A stretch of DNA of 55,678 bases from Sporosarcina sp. JAI121 (GTDB lineage Bacteria; Bacillota; Bacilli; Bacillales_A; Planococcaceae). The notes beneath the pieces were generated by a model. It saw nothing but the letters and a program-made list of their open reading frames with translations, was not told where the DNA came from and searched no databases. Numbering within the stretch: the stretch's first letter is position 1; each line of letters begins with the position of its first letter. Shown here in pieces: positions 37,905 through 48,581 of the stretch. The translations under genes were made by a program, and so were the position numbers. The stretch covers positions 1 through 55,678 of the forward strand of contig NZ_JACCCL010000006.1 of the NCBI RefSeq assembly GCF_013408665.1. Direction: 5' to 3'.

Positions 37905-40325
37905 ATGAAACTAATAGATAGTGTAGTGCGTCCGGTGGGCCATCCGATTGCTATGTATCTCGAGATGATCGGGAAGCGGAAAATGCATATTTCAGTTGCA
38001 CTCCTTTTTTTATTTGGTTCCTTTTTCTTATCACAAGCCGTTTTGTTCGATGCGGCGGTGCCGTTTTTCTTGCCGGTTTGGGCACTGGCGAAGGCGCGCT
38101 TTAGAAAGCATCTTATATGGGTGTTCATCGGGGGGATGTTTGGCAGTGCTTTTCTTGGGCTTGGACAAGCTGTTATCCATCTATTGATGATTGCTTTATT
38201 CAACGCAGTCATTAAATATCCGATAATGCGAAAATCGATACCACTTACAGTGGCTACCAGTCTCATTGTTGTCCAAGTGTTATGGCAATTTGTTATGCAT
38301 GTTGGACAGCCGCCGGTGAACGTTCAATTGTATATTGGCTTTGAAGCGGTTCTTGCCTTATTTATGACCTTTTTTCTTTTTGTTGCATTTCCTCCTGCGG
38401 ACCGCATCTTTTTTGGGAAATGGACGCCTGAACGGCTTGGTGCCGCTTGCCTTGTCGGTGCGATGGCAACAACCGGTATGAGTGGAATAATGATAGGACC
38501 CGTATCGGTTTCGGGCACGCTCATTCATGTGACGATCTTACTGGCAGCACTTGCAGGCGGACTTCCGTTTTCAACGACAGTCGCGATGATTATCGCCGCC
38601 ATTGTAGGATTGGCGGAATTATCATTCACTGGAATGATGGCGGTGTATGGCATGACCGGTTTCTTTGCAGGCACACTGCGTCGTTTTGGGAAAATCGGCA
38701 TAGCGGTAGGCGGAGCTTCCGTATCGGTGTTTTTCTTTATGTATGATTTGACATTGCCGCTTGATACTTCGCATTTTGTGACAATCGGATTTGCCACTGT
38801 TCTATTTCTATTGTTCCCTACGAAAAGACTTGAGCCGATCCGACAAATCTTTTATCCCGAAAGCACGGAGGTCGCTGAAAAAAGACAAAAGTGGTTGTCG
38901 GAGCGGCTTGACGAACAGCTATCTGACTTTCAACAGTTTTCCGAGTTCATGTCAACGCTTGTCAGCGACCGATTTTCTCCTCAAGATAATGGTGCCGATT
39001 TATCATCGCCCCAAGTCGTACCGAAAATCTGTCAGTCCTGTTTCCGATATTCGAAATGTTGGGAGGGTGCGGAAGATAACATAGGTGGACTTCTCAATGA
39101 ATGGGAAGCGACCTATTCCATGACAAAAAAAGCAAGGCGACACCGGGTCGAGGAAAAGATTAAATACAAATGCATACGGTTCAACGGGCTTGTGACGGAG
39201 CTTGAAGAACAAGCTGCCAACCGCCTTTTGACGGGGCAACTTCAACATGGCCGAAAAATGCTGGCTCTTCAATTAAGGGATATGAGTACACATCTTGATA
39301 AAATAATGAACGAAGTAAAAGAGGATTTGTCCGTTTATAAGCCTGCCGAGGAGGAGCTGGCGAAACGGCTGCAAGAGAAAGCTATCGAGTACTTCCAGAT
39401 AGACATTTTATCGGGGGAGAGGGGCGCGCGTCGTGTCATCTGTTGTATACCTGAGAAAAGATCCGACTTTGAAACGGATACGACTGTAGCGGAAAGACTT
39501 ATCCTGCCAGTCCTTGAAGAAATGTATGACGAACCATTCCGGGTGACCAAATCCGTTGTGTTACAAGATCCTTTTCCGCATATTCAACTGACATTCGGTT
39601 CGGCTGTCCGCTTTTCGCTGGATTACGGCATTGTTGCAACGGCAGGCGGCGAAACGTTCCATGCCGGTGATGCATACGAGGTATTCCCTATTCATGAAGG
39701 ATTAACGGCGGTTTTGTTGTCGGACGGAATGGGCCAGGACCTCAATGCATATCGTGAAAGCCGGAAGGTGATCCGTCTGATGAGGGAATGCCTAGACCGA
39801 AAAATGGATCCCGAAACAGCTATGCACACACTTCATTATATGATGTCATTAAATGGGTTGGACGACATGTATGCCACTCTTGACCTGGCACTCATTGACT
39901 TACAGGATGGTCGGATTTGGTCATGGAAAGCTGGATCAATGAGTACGTACATTAAACGAGGGGAAGATTTCTTAAGGCTGGACAGTAAATCCGTCCCTGT
40001 CGGTTTTCTGCCGTCCTTTTCTATTGAGGCGAAAAATGAAGAGCTGAAATCGGGGGATATAATCGTTATGTTGACGGATGGCATTTTCAACGGCGACATC
40101 CCGCTCGAGAAACAAGAGAAATCATTGTACAGCACCCTTGATAAGTTTGGAGGTCTAGAGTGCGATAAAATTGCAGACCGTATTATGTATGAAATGGAGC
40201 GGAAATTTGGCGTAATAGGAGATGACCGTACTGTGTTAGTTATGAAAGTCGACCACGTACTGCCCAAGTGGTCCAGTTTTACACCATATTCACAAGTTAT
40301 TTCCCGGGAAAAGGCGATTGGATAA
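37905..40325 (+). CDS. spoIIE: Stage II sporulation phosphatase SpoIIE
   Basis: SpoIIE dephosphorylates SpoIIAA in the forespore and so frees sigma-F; it also joins FtsZ at the polar septum. The product has 806 residues. The N-terminal third has about ten membrane helices (HISVALLFLFGSFFLSQAVL, then many). The middle region holds a Cys cluster (CQSCFRYSKCW) and long helices that bind FtsZ. The C-terminal PP2C phosphatase shows LSDGMGQDLNAYRES near residue 606 and MLTDGIFNGD near 722, with metal-binding aspartates. The start is ATG 37905 with GGGGGAATGGG upstream. Confidence 0.96.
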   Translation: MKLIDSVVRPVGHPIAMYLEMIGKRKMHISVALLFLFGSFFLSQAVLFDAAVPFFLPVWALAKARFRKHLIWVFIGGMFGSAFLGLGQAVIHLLMIALFNAVIKYPIMRKSIPLTVATSLIVVQVLWQFVMHVGQPPVNVQLYIGFEAVLALFMTFFLFVAFPPADRIFFGKWTPERLGAACLVGAMATTGMSGIMIGPVSVSGTLIHVTILLAALAGGLPFSTTVAMIIAAIVGLAELSFTGMMAVYGMTGFFAGTLRRFGKIGIAVGGASVSVFFFMYDLTLPLDTSHFVTIGFATVLFLLFPTKRLEPIRQIFYPESTEVAEKRQKWLSERLDEQLSDFQQFSEFMSTLVSDRFSPQDNGADLSSPQVVPKICQSCFRYSKCWEGAEDNIGGLLNEWEATYSMTKKARRHRVEEKIKYKCIRFNGLVTELEEQAANRLLTGQLQHGRKMLALQLRDMSTHLDKIMNEVKEDLSVYKPAEEELAKRLQEKAIEYFQIDILSGERGARRVICCIPEKRSDFETDTTVAERLILPVLEEMYDEPFRVTKSVVLQDPFPHIQLTFGSAVRFSLDYGIVATAGGETFHAGDAYEVFPIHEGLTAVLLSDGMGQDLNAYRESRKVIRLMRECLDRKMDPETAMHTLHYMMSLNGLDDMYATLDLALIDLQDGRIWSWKAGSMSTYIKRGEDFLRLDSKSVPVGFLPSFSIEAKNEELKSGDIIVMLTDGIFNGDIPLEKQEKSLYSTLDKFGGLECDKIADRIMYEMERKFGVIGDDRTVLVMKVDHVLPKWSSFTPYSQVISREKAIG

Positions 40326-40333
40326 CTATTCGG

Positions 40334-40383
40334 AGCCCCCGCTTATGTAGAAGTGGGGGCTTACGGTAACTTTATGGTAAAAT
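40334..40383 (+). promoter_or_regulatory. Hairpin and extended -10 promoter between spoIIE and tilS
   Basis: AGCCCCCGCTT (40334-40344) pairs with AAGTGGGGGCT (40351-40361), with no T-run after it. TGGTAAAAT (40375-40383) is an extended -10 element like that of ispE and probably starts the tilS transcript. Confidence 0.55.
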
Positions 40384-40422
40384 TTCATAAAGAGGATATT
40401 TGTAAAAGGAGGGCGACCGGTA

Positions 40423-41838
40423 ATGGATAGCTTCAGACAGGTAATTTTTCGCTTCATCAAAGATTGGTCGCTTGTCGCCCCGGGTGACCGTGTTCTTGTT
40501 GCTTGTTCGGGCGGGGTGGATTCAGTGGCGCTTCTCCATTTCATGGCCTCAAATCGAAAAAAAATGGGAATTGAAGTTGCCGCAATTCATGTCGATCATA
40601 AATTGCGCGGAAAAGAGTCTGCAATCGACGGTACATTCGTGGAAACAATGTGTGAAATGCACGGACTTCCATTTTTTGGTGGAAGTGTTCCGGTTCCGGA
40701 CATCATCGAAAAAGACGGCGGTAATGTGCAAGCCGTATGCCGCGACGGGCGGTATGCATTTTTCACAGATATTATGCAAGAGCATAGTTACAGCGTGTTG
40801 GCGACGGCGCATCACGCGGAGGATCAGCTGGAAACGGTATTGATGCAAATGACAAAAGGTCGTATGCCTTCAGGTATACCCGTGAAACGCGAGATCGATG
40901 GAGGGCTTCTAATCCGACCTTTCCTGCCCGTCATGAAGGCGGAACTATATTCATATGTTGCGGAAAATGACTTACATTATCGTGAAGATCCGAGTAACGG
41001 AAGTGATACCTATCTGCGCAATCGTTTCCGCCACCGGGTCCTCCCGTTTGTTTTGAATGAAAACCCGGCGGCCGCCGAAAATGCAGTGAGAATGACGGGT
41101 TTGCTTCAACAAGACGAAGAGCTGCTTGAAACACTTGCGCAGGACCGTTTGGATGAAATCATGACATTCACAGAAGCGGGTCTGCCCACCGTTGATGGAA
41201 ATGCTTTTTCTGACATGCACCAAGCTTTACAAAGGCGTATGATTACACTACTATTGAAGTATATTTACGATGGGGAAAATGTGCCCGTGAAATATAATTC
41301 CGCACTCATAAACCAGCTGTTGTATCACCTGGCTTCACAAAATGGCAATGTATCCATTCACCTTCCACGCGGTTACCGATTTGTTCGGGAATATGACGTG
41401 CTGACGTTCGTTCGTGATACACCAAACGAGGAAATGACCGGGCAGAAAATATTGCCGAAGGGTACTTGGACCAGTTGGGGAAATGACTTGCAAATTTATT
41501 GGAACGAAGCGGATAACCCCGCTGAAGAATTACTCACAGATTCAGATGAAATCATGTATTTTGATCTGCCCCATTCCGCATTTCCCTTGTCTATCAGAAG
41601 AAGAGAAGATGGGGATCGAATCCTGTTGCCCGGAATGGAAAATCCAAAGCGTTTATCCAGGTTATTTATCGATGAAAAGGTTGCCATGACAGAACGCGAC
41701 CGTTTACCGATACTTGTCACTGCACAAGGTGAGGTGTGTGCGGTTCCAGGAGTGCGATATGGAGTACCGTTTTCTGGAAATAGGACAGATCGGAGTAAGT
41801 ACATAGTTAGTACAAGAAGGTTGTCACTGATTTATTAG
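40423..41838 (+). CDS. tilS: tRNA(Ile)-lysidine synthase
   Basis: TilS changes C34 of the AUA-reading tRNA-Ile to lysidine. The protein has 471 residues. The N-terminal PP-loop ATPase has VACSGGVDSVALLHF near residue 28 and HVDHKLRGKES near 63. VLATAHHAEDQLETVLMQ and YREDPSNGSDTYLRNRFRH are further signatures. The central and C-terminal substrate-binding domains follow (from about residue 380). The start is ATG 40423 with AAAGGAGGG at 40405-40413. Next is hpt, 18 bases on, as in B. subtilis; yabS and yabT, which lie before tilS there, are missing. Confidence 0.96.
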   Translation: MDSFRQVIFRFIKDWSLVAPGDRVLVACSGGVDSVALLHFMASNRKKMGIEVAAIHVDHKLRGKESAIDGTFVETMCEMHGLPFFGGSVPVPDIIEKDGGNVQAVCRDGRYAFFTDIMQEHSYSVLATAHHAEDQLETVLMQMTKGRMPSGIPVKREIDGGLLIRPFLPVMKAELYSYVAENDLHYREDPSNGSDTYLRNRFRHRVLPFVLNENPAAAENAVRMTGLLQQDEELLETLAQDRLDEIMTFTEAGLPTVDGNAFSDMHQALQRRMITLLLKYIYDGENVPVKYNSALINQLLYHLASQNGNVSIHLPRGYRFVREYDVLTFVRDTPNEEMTGQKILPKGTWTSWGNDLQIYWNEADNPAEELLTDSDEIMYFDLPHSAFPLSIRRREDGDRILLPGMENPKRLSRLFIDEKVAMTERDRLPILVTAQGEVCAVPGVRYGVPFSGNRTDRSKYIVSTRRLSLIY

Positions 41839-41856
41839 GAAAGAGGAGGAATATCG

Positions 41857-42399
41857 ATGTTGGAGAAGGATATCGAAGAAGTACTGATTACAGAGGAAGA
41901 GATTCAAGGGAAAATACGTGAGCTTGGTGCGGTATTGACTGAGGAATACCAGGATAAGTTCGTGCTTGCAATCGGCGTATTGAAAGGCGGATTGCCATTC
42001 ATGAGCGATCTCATCAAGCGCATAGACGCTTACATCGAACTTGATTTCATGGACGTTTCGAGTTACGGCAACGCAACGGTTTCATCAGGAGAGGTGAAAA
42101 TCGTCAAGGACTTGAATACGAGTGTTGAAGGTCGCGATGTGCTTATCATCGAAGATATTATCGATAGCGGCAAGACGTTAAGCTATCTCGTTGACTTGAT
42201 GAAATACCGCAAAGCGAACTCTATTAAAATCGTCACGCTTCTTGATAAGCCGACCGGTCGCAAAGTGGATCTGAAAGCGGATTACGTTGGTTTCAACGTG
42301 CCTGACGCATTTGTTGTCGGATATGGACTTGATTACATGGAGAAGTACAGAAACTTGCCTTATATCGGCGTGTTGAAAAAGGAAATCTATTCATTTTAA
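41857..42399 (+). CDS. hpt: Hypoxanthine phosphoribosyltransferase
   Basis: Hpt salvages hypoxanthine and guanine with PRPP. The 180-residue enzyme shows [38 protein letters not shown] (flexible loop) and the PRPP motif [17 protein letters not shown]. The start is ATG 41857 with GAGGAGGAA upstream. It is in an operon with tilS and probably ftsH; in B. subtilis TilS and HprT together also activate ftsH transcription. Confidence 0.97.
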   Translation: MLEKDIEEVLITEEEIQGKIRELGAVLTEEYQDKFVLAIGVLKGGLPFMSDLIKRIDAYIELDFMDVSSYGNATVSSGEVKIVKDLNTSVEGRDVLIIEDIIDSGKTLSYLVDLMKYRKANSIKIVTLLDKPTGRKVDLKADYVGFNVPDAFVVGYGLDYMEKYRNLPYIGVLKKEIYSF

Positions 42400-42530
42400 A
42401 CTGGTGCCAAAAAATCTTTTAAAAGGCCGGCGGAAAGTTATTTCTGCTAAGGCATTTCCTTTGGAGGTTGAATCGGACCTGTGATAAGATTTACACTAGT
42501 TTTCTGTCTAATGAAATGAGGAGGCTTGGG

Positions 42531-44552
42531 ATGAATCGAATACTTCGATACTTTCTATTATACGGGCTGATATTTCTTGCAATCATGGGGATATTCAGTT
42601 CACTAAACAATACAAATCCGAAAATGAAAGAAATTCGGTACGATGAATTTATTACTGCGTTGGAAAGTGGAAAAGTGACGTCAGTAAGCCTGCAGCCCGT
42701 TCAGCTTGTTCTCGAAGTGAAGGGTGTAATGGAAGGCTATGAAGAGGGCGAGGAATTTGTGACGAACATCATGAATGATGTCGCTACACAAGAAGATATT
42801 CGTACTCTTGCTTTAGAGACCAAAACGGAAATTGTAATCCTTCCGACTCCTGTGGCGAGCGCATGGGTATCCTTTTTCACGGGTCTTCTGCCATTCATCA
42901 TCATCTTTATTTTGTTCTTCTTCCTGTTGAATCAGGCACAAGGCGGCGGTGGCGGCGGTGGCCGTGTTATGAACTTCGGTAAGAGTAAGGCGAAGCTTCA
43001 TACAGATGATCGCAAAAAGGTTCGTTTCACAGATGTTGCTGGCGCGGACGAAGAAAAAGCGGAACTTGTGGAAGTCGTTGATTTCCTGAAGGACTCAAGT
43101 AAATTCGTCGAAGTCGGCGCACGTATTCCGAGAGGGATCCTGTTAGTAGGACCTCCAGGTACAGGGAAAACATTGTTGGCACGTGCGGTTGCAGGTGAAG
43201 CGGGTGTACCGTTCTTCTCAATCTCAGGATCTGATTTCGTTGAGATGTTCGTCGGAGTCGGGGCATCACGTGTACGTGACCTTTTCGAAAACGCTAAAAA
43301 GAATGCACCATGTATTATTTTCATCGATGAAATCGACGCAGTCGGCCGTCAACGAGGCGCGGGCCTCGGTGGTGGACACGATGAACGTGAACAAACACTG
43401 AACCAACTTCTTGTTGAAATGGATGGTTTTGGCGAGAACGAAGGAGTTATCATCGTTGCTGCGACAAACCGACCGGATATCCTCGACCCTGCACTTCTTC
43501 GTCCTGGACGTTTTGACCGTCAGATTACGGTTGGCCGACCGGATGTAAAAGGTAGAGAAGCAGTCCTTAAAGTTCATGCGCGCAACAAACCCCTTGACGA
43601 TACTGTCAACCTGAAGGCGCTTGCACAACGTACACCAGGATTTTCGGGTGCGGACCTTGAGAACTTATTGAACGAAGCGGCACTTGTTGCTGCAAGACGT
43701 AATAAAACGAAAATCGATATGGCGGACATTGACGAAGCAACTGACCGTGTTATTGCGGGACCAGCCAAGACGACCCGTGTCATATCGAAAAAAGAACGCG
43801 ATATTGTAGCTTTCCATGAAGCGGGTCACGTTGTTGTTGGGCTTATGCTCGATGACGCTGAAATCGTCCATAAAGTAACAATCGTCCCTCGCGGACAGGC
43901 GGGCGGTTATGCTGTCATGCTTCCGAAAGAGGATCGTTACTTCATGACGAAACCTGAGCTTCTCGATAAGATTGCCGGACTTCTTGGAGGCCGTGTTGCA
44001 GAGGAAATCGTCCTTGGTGAAGTTTCGACTGGAGCTCACAATGACTTCCAACGCGCAACCGGTATTGCACGTTCAATGGTAACGGAATACGGGATGAGCG
44101 ATAAGCTTGGACCTATGCAGTTCGGGCAGTCCCAAGGGCAAGTGTTCCTTGGTCGTGACTTCAACTCCGAACAGAACTATTCCGAATCAATCGCATATGA
44201 AATCGACCAAGAAATGCAACGTATCATCAAAGAACAATATGCTCGTACGAGAGAGATTCTTACAGAGAAACGCGAATTGCTTGATTTGATTGCAACGACG
44301 CTTCTTGAAGTGGAAACACTTGATGCGGAGCAAATCAATCACCTGAAAGATCATGGAACATTGCCTGATCGTCCATATGGCCGTTACGGCTTGGACGAGA
44401 AAGTTGATGCTTCTGAACCGAAAGTTGGGGGCGATGACACAGTCATTTCCGATTCAACGGGAGCGCCTACGGATCCGTCAATCGGCGATTTGCCGAAAGA
44501 TTCCACAGGGGACCAACCTCTTAAACCGATTGATGAAGAACGCAGAGATTAA
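42531..44552 (+). CDS. ftsH: ATP-dependent zinc metalloprotease FtsH
   Basis: FtsH degrades membrane and regulatory proteins at the inner face of the membrane. The product has 673 residues. Two membrane helices (about 5-24 and 110-133) flank a small external domain. The AAA module has [19 protein letters not shown] (Walker A near 206) and [28 protein letters not shown] is the SRH. HEAGH near residue 429 holds the zinc ligands. The last 50 residues are acidic and low in conservation. The start is ATG 42531 with GAGGAGGC upstream; the longer frame lacks a ribosome binding site. Confidence 0.97.
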   Translation: MNRILRYFLLYGLIFLAIMGIFSSLNNTNPKMKEIRYDEFITALESGKVTSVSLQPVQLVLEVKGVMEGYEEGEEFVTNIMNDVATQEDIRTLALETKTEIVILPTPVASAWVSFFTGLLPFIIIFILFFFLLNQAQGGGGGGGRVMNFGKSKAKLHTDDRKKVRFTDVAGADEEKAELVEVVDFLKDSSKFVEVGARIPRGILLVGPPGTGKTLLARAVAGEAGVPFFSISGSDFVEMFVGVGASRVRDLFENAKKNAPCIIFIDEIDAVGRQRGAGLGGGHDEREQTLNQLLVEMDGFGENEGVIIVAATNRPDILDPALLRPGRFDRQITVGRPDVKGREAVLKVHARNKPLDDTVNLKALAQRTPGFSGADLENLLNEAALVAARRNKTKIDMADIDEATDRVIAGPAKTTRVISKKERDIVAFHEAGHVVVGLMLDDAEIVHKVTIVPRGQAGGYAVMLPKEDRYFMTKPELLDKIAGLLGGRVAEEIVLGEVSTGAHNDFQRATGIARSMVTEYGMSDKLGPMQFGQSQGQVFLGRDFNSEQNYSESIAYEIDQEMQRIIKEQYARTREILTEKRELLDLIATTLLEVETLDAEQINHLKDHGTLPDRPYGRYGLDEKVDASEPKVGGDDTVISDSTGAPTDPSIGDLPKDSTGDQPLKPIDEERRD

Positions 44553-44564
44553 ACACCCAATGAG

Positions 44565-44599
44565 AGCCGACTGTTTCTTTTGAAGCAGTCGGCTTTTTT
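44565..44599 (+). terminator. Terminator after ftsH
   Basis: AGCCGACTG pairs with CAGTCGGCT around a 12-base loop, with six T after it. Confidence 0.92.
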
Positions 44600-44614
44600 C
44601 TATACGTAGGAATG

Positions 44615-44623
44615 TGGTATGAT
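44615..44623 (+). promoter_or_regulatory. Extended -10 promoter of coaX
   Basis: TGGTATGAT has the TGN extension and a near-consensus hexamer. The -35 region is only a T-run. Confidence 0.45.
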
Positions 44624-44659
44624 GTGTTGGAAAATGACGAAGTTAGCGAGGAAACTATT

Positions 44660-45424
44660 ATGATATTAGTGCTGGATACAGGAAATACGAATATTGTCCT
44701 TGGTGTCTATGAACAGGGGCAACTTAAACATCATTGGCGTATGGAAACTTATCGACATAAGACGGAAGATGAATATGCGATGCAAGTGAAGTCGCTGTTT
44801 TCGCACGTTGGACTCTCTTTCGAGGATGTAACCGGCATTATCATTTCATCGGTTGTTCCGCCGGTAATGTTCCCGCTTGAGCAGATGTGCAGAAAGTATT
44901 TTAACCAAAAACCGCTTGTTGTAGGTCCGGGACTCAAAACGGGATTAAACATCAAGTATGAAAACCCGCGTGAAGTCGGGGCGGATCGTATTGTCAATGC
45001 GGTTGCAGCGATTCATGAATATGGGAATCCGCTAATCGTCGTTGATTTCGGGACGGCGACGACCTATTGTTATGTTAATGAAAAAGGGGAGTACATGGGT
45101 GGAGCAATTGCACCGGGTATCGGAATATCGATGGAAGCATTATTCGATCGGGCATCTAAACTGCCGCGTATTGAATTGACCAAACCGGATCATGTTGTAG
45201 GTAAAAATACGGTGGCAGCTATGCAGGCCGGGATCGTTTATGGATATGTTGGACAAGTCGATGGTATTGTTGCCCGCATGAAAGCACAAAGTAAAATAGA
45301 ACCCACAGTCATCGCTACAGGAGGACTTGCTGATTTGATCGCAAGTGAAACTACGGTAATTGATATCGTGGATAATTTCCTGACGCTGAAAGGGCTTCAT
45401 CTCATATATGAAAGAAACATGTAA
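44660..45424 (+). CDS. coaX: Type III pantothenate kinase
   Basis: CoaX starts coenzyme A synthesis by phosphorylating pantothenate. It is an ASKHA-fold enzyme of 254 residues. [17 protein letters not shown] holds the first phosphate loop, [15 protein letters not shown] the substrate region, and [14 protein letters not shown] the second phosphate loop with the aspartate. The start is ATG 44660 with GCGAGGA at 44647-44653; the longer frame starts in the promoter. It leads the coaX-hslO-yacD group, as in B. subtilis. Confidence 0.96.
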   Translation: MILVLDTGNTNIVLGVYEQGQLKHHWRMETYRHKTEDEYAMQVKSLFSHVGLSFEDVTGIIISSVVPPVMFPLEQMCRKYFNQKPLVVGPGLKTGLNIKYENPREVGADRIVNAVAAIHEYGNPLIVVDFGTATTYCYVNEKGEYMGGAIAPGIGISMEALFDRASKLPRIELTKPDHVVGKNTVAAMQAGIVYGYVGQVDGIVARMKAQSKIEPTVIATGGLADLIASETTVIDIVDNFLTLKGLHLIYERNM

Positions 45425-45441
45425 AAGGAGTAGGGATAAAA

Positions 45442-46329
45442 ATGAATGATTACCTGGTAAAAGCGCTGGCGTTCGATGGGACCATCCGTGCGTATGCAGC
45501 CCGCTCAACAGAAACGGTAGCAGAAGTTCAACGCCGCCATGCGATGTGGCCGACAGCGACAGCCGCTCTGGGCCGGTCGATGACTGCAGCGGTCATGATG
45601 GGTGCCATGTCAAAAGGCGAAGATAAATTAACGATCAAAGTTAATGGCAACGGCCCCATCGGTTCAATGGTCATCGATGCAAATGCACATGGGGAAGTCC
45701 GCGGATATGCATCGAATCCGCAAACACATTTCGACTTGAATGAACAAGGAAAACTTGACGTAAGGCGCGCTGTTGGAACGGACGGTATGCTGACAGTTGT
45801 AAAGGATCTCGGTCTGCGCGATTACTTTACAGGACAGGTTCCGATTACATCTGGTGAAATTGCCGAAGACTTTACCGAGTACTTCGTCGTTTCAGAACAA
45901 GTGCCTTCAGCCGTGGGACTTGGCGTCCTCGTGAATCCGGACAATACGGTAAAGGCAGCCGGTGGTTTCATTATTCAGGTTATGCCGGGCGCGTCGGATG
46001 AAACGATTGGAAAACTGGAAGAGCGTATTGCGAACGTTGAACCGATTTCAACCTTAATCGCCCGTGGTCTGACACCTGAAGAGATTCTCGCCGAAGTCCT
46101 GGGGGCGGATAATTTGGAAATTCTTGACCGCATGGATGTTGCATTTGCGTGTAATTGCTCGAAAGAACGATTTGGCAATGCTATTATCGGCCTGGGCGAA
46201 AAAGAAATCCAAGAAATGATCGACGAAGATGGAAAAGCGGAAGCGCATTGTCACTTCTGCATGGAAACGTATATGTATCCGAAAGAAGAGTTGGAAGGCT
46301 TTATCGATGAAATACAATCGGAAGCCTGA
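45442..46329 (+). CDS. hslO: Redox-regulated chaperone Hsp33
   Basis: Hsp33 is a holdase activated by oxidation when its zinc cysteines form disulfides. The 295-residue protein has an N-terminal beta-alpha domain ([40 protein letters not shown]). The redox switch at the C terminus has CNC (about C237, C239) and CHFC (about C270, C273). The start is ATG 45442 with AAAAGGAG at 45423-45430. It overlaps yacD by 23 bases, and the coupling of two folding factors is conserved in Bacillus. Confidence 0.96.
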   Translation: MNDYLVKALAFDGTIRAYAARSTETVAEVQRRHAMWPTATAALGRSMTAAVMMGAMSKGEDKLTIKVNGNGPIGSMVIDANAHGEVRGYASNPQTHFDLNEQGKLDVRRAVGTDGMLTVVKDLGLRDYFTGQVPITSGEIAEDFTEYFVVSEQVPSAVGLGVLVNPDNTVKAAGGFIIQVMPGASDETIGKLEERIANVEPISTLIARGLTPEEILAEVLGADNLEILDRMDVAFACNCSKERFGNAIIGLGEKEIQEMIDEDGKAEAHCHFCMETYMYPKEELEGFIDEIQSEA

Positions 46330-47230
46330 TACAGGAACGGAAAGTTCAAAAAAGCGCAAACTGAAGACGAGGCCGCTCGTTATCTTGATTGGAATTCTTT
46401 TTGCTTTCAATATTTTCTGGTTTGTCGGTTGGCTTATGCCAAATAAGCCAAAGCAGACAGATGAAGTGGTTGCGTCGGTCTCCGGCGAGCCAATCACCAG
46501 GGAACAATGGATGACGGCGATGGAAAAGGAAGTTGGACGTGAAACACTTCTTAATCTTGTGAATGACAAAGTGATGGAAGTGGCGGCGGACCGATACGGG
46601 ATCAAAGTGTCAGATAAAGAGGTTAATCTTGAAATTGCCCTCATCCGTTCTGTGGATGGCCGCTCCCATTCAGGTCAAGATGAAGAAACGATGCGGCAAA
46701 AAATCCGATCCAATCTTATCCTTGAAAAAGTGTTAACGAAAGACGTCGTTGTAAAAGACGGTGCGATAAAGAAGCAATATGATGAAAATAGTGCGCTATA
46801 CAATATTCAAACGGCTTATCGGACAGCTATCATCGTTGTGCCGACTATGGACGAGGCGAAACAGACGATAGAAGAGTTGTCCAAAGGTTCGAGTTTTGAC
46901 GTTCTTGCAAAAGAACGGTCGATGGATCTTGCTTCGGCCAGTCTGGGTGGAGATATTGGATACATCAACGATTCAACCGATTCAATCGATAAGGCCATCG
47001 TTAAGGCTGCATCCGGTGCGACAGAGAATTCTACGAGTGAAGTGATAGAGTTGAGTGACGGTACATTTGCTGTAGTTCGTGTAAGTGAAGTCGTGAAAGG
47101 GCAGTCATTTAAATTCAAGGAAGTAAAAGATCATATCAAGCGCGAACTTGCGCTTGAACAAATTTCGCAATCTGTTAGTCCTGAGGCATTTTGGGAAGAG
47201 TTTGATGCAAAATGGTTTTACGGTAAATGA
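46307..47230 (+). CDS. yacD: Membrane-anchored PpiC/parvulin-type foldase (YacD, PrsA-like)
   Basis: A peptidyl-prolyl isomerase-type protein of 307 residues. A short basic cytoplasmic segment precedes one membrane helix ([20 protein letters not shown], residues about 24-43). A SurA-like N-terminal helical region and a rotamase domain ([12 protein letters not shown] to [14 protein letters not shown]) face outward. [17 protein letters not shown] is the parvulin core. It probably assists folding at the membrane surface. There is no lipobox, so it is unlike true PrsA. The start is ATG 46307 with GGAAGG at 46293-46298; the longer frame lies within hslO. Confidence 0.9.
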   Translation: MKYNRKPDTGTESSKKRKLKTRPLVILIGILFAFNIFWFVGWLMPNKPKQTDEVVASVSGEPITREQWMTAMEKEVGRETLLNLVNDKVMEVAADRYGIKVSDKEVNLEIALIRSVDGRSHSGQDEETMRQKIRSNLILEKVLTKDVVVKDGAIKKQYDENSALYNIQTAYRTAIIVVPTMDEAKQTIEELSKGSSFDVLAKERSMDLASASLGGDIGYINDSTDSIDKAIVKAASGATENSTSEVIELSDGTFAVVRVSEVVKGQSFKFKEVKDHIKRELALEQISQSVSPEAFWEEFDAKWFYGK

Positions 47231-47236
47231 AAGTCG

Positions 47237-47284
47237 GCTATTCGAAAACCAATGTAAATTGGTCAATCCGGATAGCTTTTCTAA
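47237..47284 (+). terminator. Terminator after yacD
   Basis: GCTATTCG pairs with CGGATAGC and the inner ACCAAT with ATTGGT, followed by TTTTCTAATTT. Confidence 0.8.
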
Positions 47285-47344
47285 TTTCAGGAGAATAAGT
47301 GTGAATGGATAGGGAAAATAATACATATAGTGGGCATTCGAACG

Positions 47345-47374
47345 TTGACAATGAACACAGAATGGTAGTAAGAT
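47345..47374 (+). promoter_or_regulatory. Promoter of cysK
   Basis: TTGACA (47345-47350) and TAAGAT (47369-47374) are 18 bases apart. I see no T-box or SAM riboswitch in the 45-base leader. A CymR-type operator cannot be confirmed by eye. Confidence 0.6.
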
Positions 47375-47419
47375 TAATACAATATAGCATATCAAAATAG
47401 TAGGGATTGGGAGAGGGTA

Positions 47420-48349
47420 ATGATGACGTTAGTTGGAAACTCGATAGCAGATCTTGTTGGGAAAACACCTCTTGTTAAAATGAACAGAATGACGGGCGCG
47501 GATGACGCGGACGTTTACTTGAAACTGGAATATATGAATCCTGGATCCAGTGTTAAAGACCGCATAGCACTTGCAATGATTGAGGCGGCAGAAAAGTCGG
47601 GAGCTCTAAAAGAAGGAAGCACGATTATTGAACCGACAAGCGGCAATACAGGAATAGGCCTTGCAATGATTGCGGCGGCAAAAGGTTATAAAGCCGTTCT
47701 GGTCATGCCGGATACAATGAGTACGGAACGACGCAATCTGCTCCGTGCTTATGGTGCAGATCTTGTGCTGACACCGGGTGCTGAAGGAATGAAAGGTGCC
47801 ATCGGAAAAGCGGAAGAGCTTTCAAAGGAAAATGGATGGTTTGTGCCGCAACAGTTCAACAATGAAGCGAATCCTGAAATTCACCGTTTGACGACGGGTC
47901 CTGAAATTGCAGATGCGCTAGATCGTGTGGATGCGTTCATCTCTGGAATTGGAACGGGAGGAACGATTACGGGTGCGGGAGGTGTCTTGAAAGAGCGCTT
48001 CCCGGAAGTTCAAATCATCGCTGTCGAACCGACGGACTCTGCTGTACTTTCAGGCGGAAAGCCAGGACCGCATAAAATCCAAGGAATCGGTGCCGGGTTC
48101 ATACCTAAAGTTCTCAACACGGATATTTATGATGAAATCATTGCAGTGACGAACGACGAGGCATACGATACTGCAAGGCGTGCAGCTCGCGAAGAGGGTG
48201 TTCTCGGTGGTGTTTCATCCGGAGCAGCGATTTTTGCGGCACTGCAAGTGGCGAAAAAACTTGGAAAAGGGAAGAAAGTTGTGGCGATTCTCCCATCGAA
48301 CGGCGAGCGGTACTTGAGCACACCGCTTTATCAATTTGATGAAGAGTAA
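47420..48349 (+). CDS. cysK: Cysteine synthase A
   Basis: CysK makes cysteine from O-acetylserine and sulfide using PLP. The 309-residue enzyme contains [16 protein letters not shown] with the Schiff-base lysine, [20 protein letters not shown] (substrate loop) and [12 protein letters not shown] (phosphate loop). Two adjacent ATG codons (47420 and 47423) are possible starts; GGGAGAGGG at 47409-47417 lies close to both. It stands alone with a promoter and terminator between yacD and the folate cluster, as in B. subtilis. Confidence 0.96.
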   Translation: MMTLVGNSIADLVGKTPLVKMNRMTGADDADVYLKLEYMNPGSSVKDRIALAMIEAAEKSGALKEGSTIIEPTSGNTGIGLAMIAAAKGYKAVLVMPDTMSTERRNLLRAYGADLVLTPGAEGMKGAIGKAEELSKENGWFVPQQFNNEANPEIHRLTTGPEIADALDRVDAFISGIGTGGTITGAGGVLKERFPEVQIIAVEPTDSAVLSGGKPGPHKIQGIGAGFIPKVLNTDIYDEIIAVTNDEAYDTARRAAREEGVLGGVSSGAAIFAALQVAKKLGKGKKVVAILPSNGERYLSTPLYQFDEE

Positions 48350-48358
48350 TAGAGGAAG

Positions 48359-48390
48359 AAAGGAGGAGCCGAGGTGCTCCTTCTTTTTTT
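48359..48390 (+). terminator. Terminator after cysK
   Basis: AAAGGAGGAGC pairs with GCTCCTTCTTT around CGAGGT, within a T-run. The following 190 bases before pabB hold a weak CCGCTT/AAGCGG hairpin and no clear promoter. Confidence 0.85.
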
Positions 48391-48581
48391 GTTGATTAAA
48401 TGTTTACGTTCCGGTCGTTCCGCTGTGAAATGAGATCAGTTGGCGAGAGTATATGATTTGTCAGCAGTGTATTATGATCGCTCCCCAAATAAAAAGATGC
48501 CATCCGCTTTTCTTTTTATAGCATTAAGCGGCTTTCGCGCGGTAAGATGAAGGTACTAATTGTTTTCGGGAGGAAATCGGA

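Noticed and set aside
37721..38266. 181-codon minus-strand frame across the spoIIE start
   Set aside because: It is antisense to spoIIE and its promoter region, with no recognisable domain or start signal.
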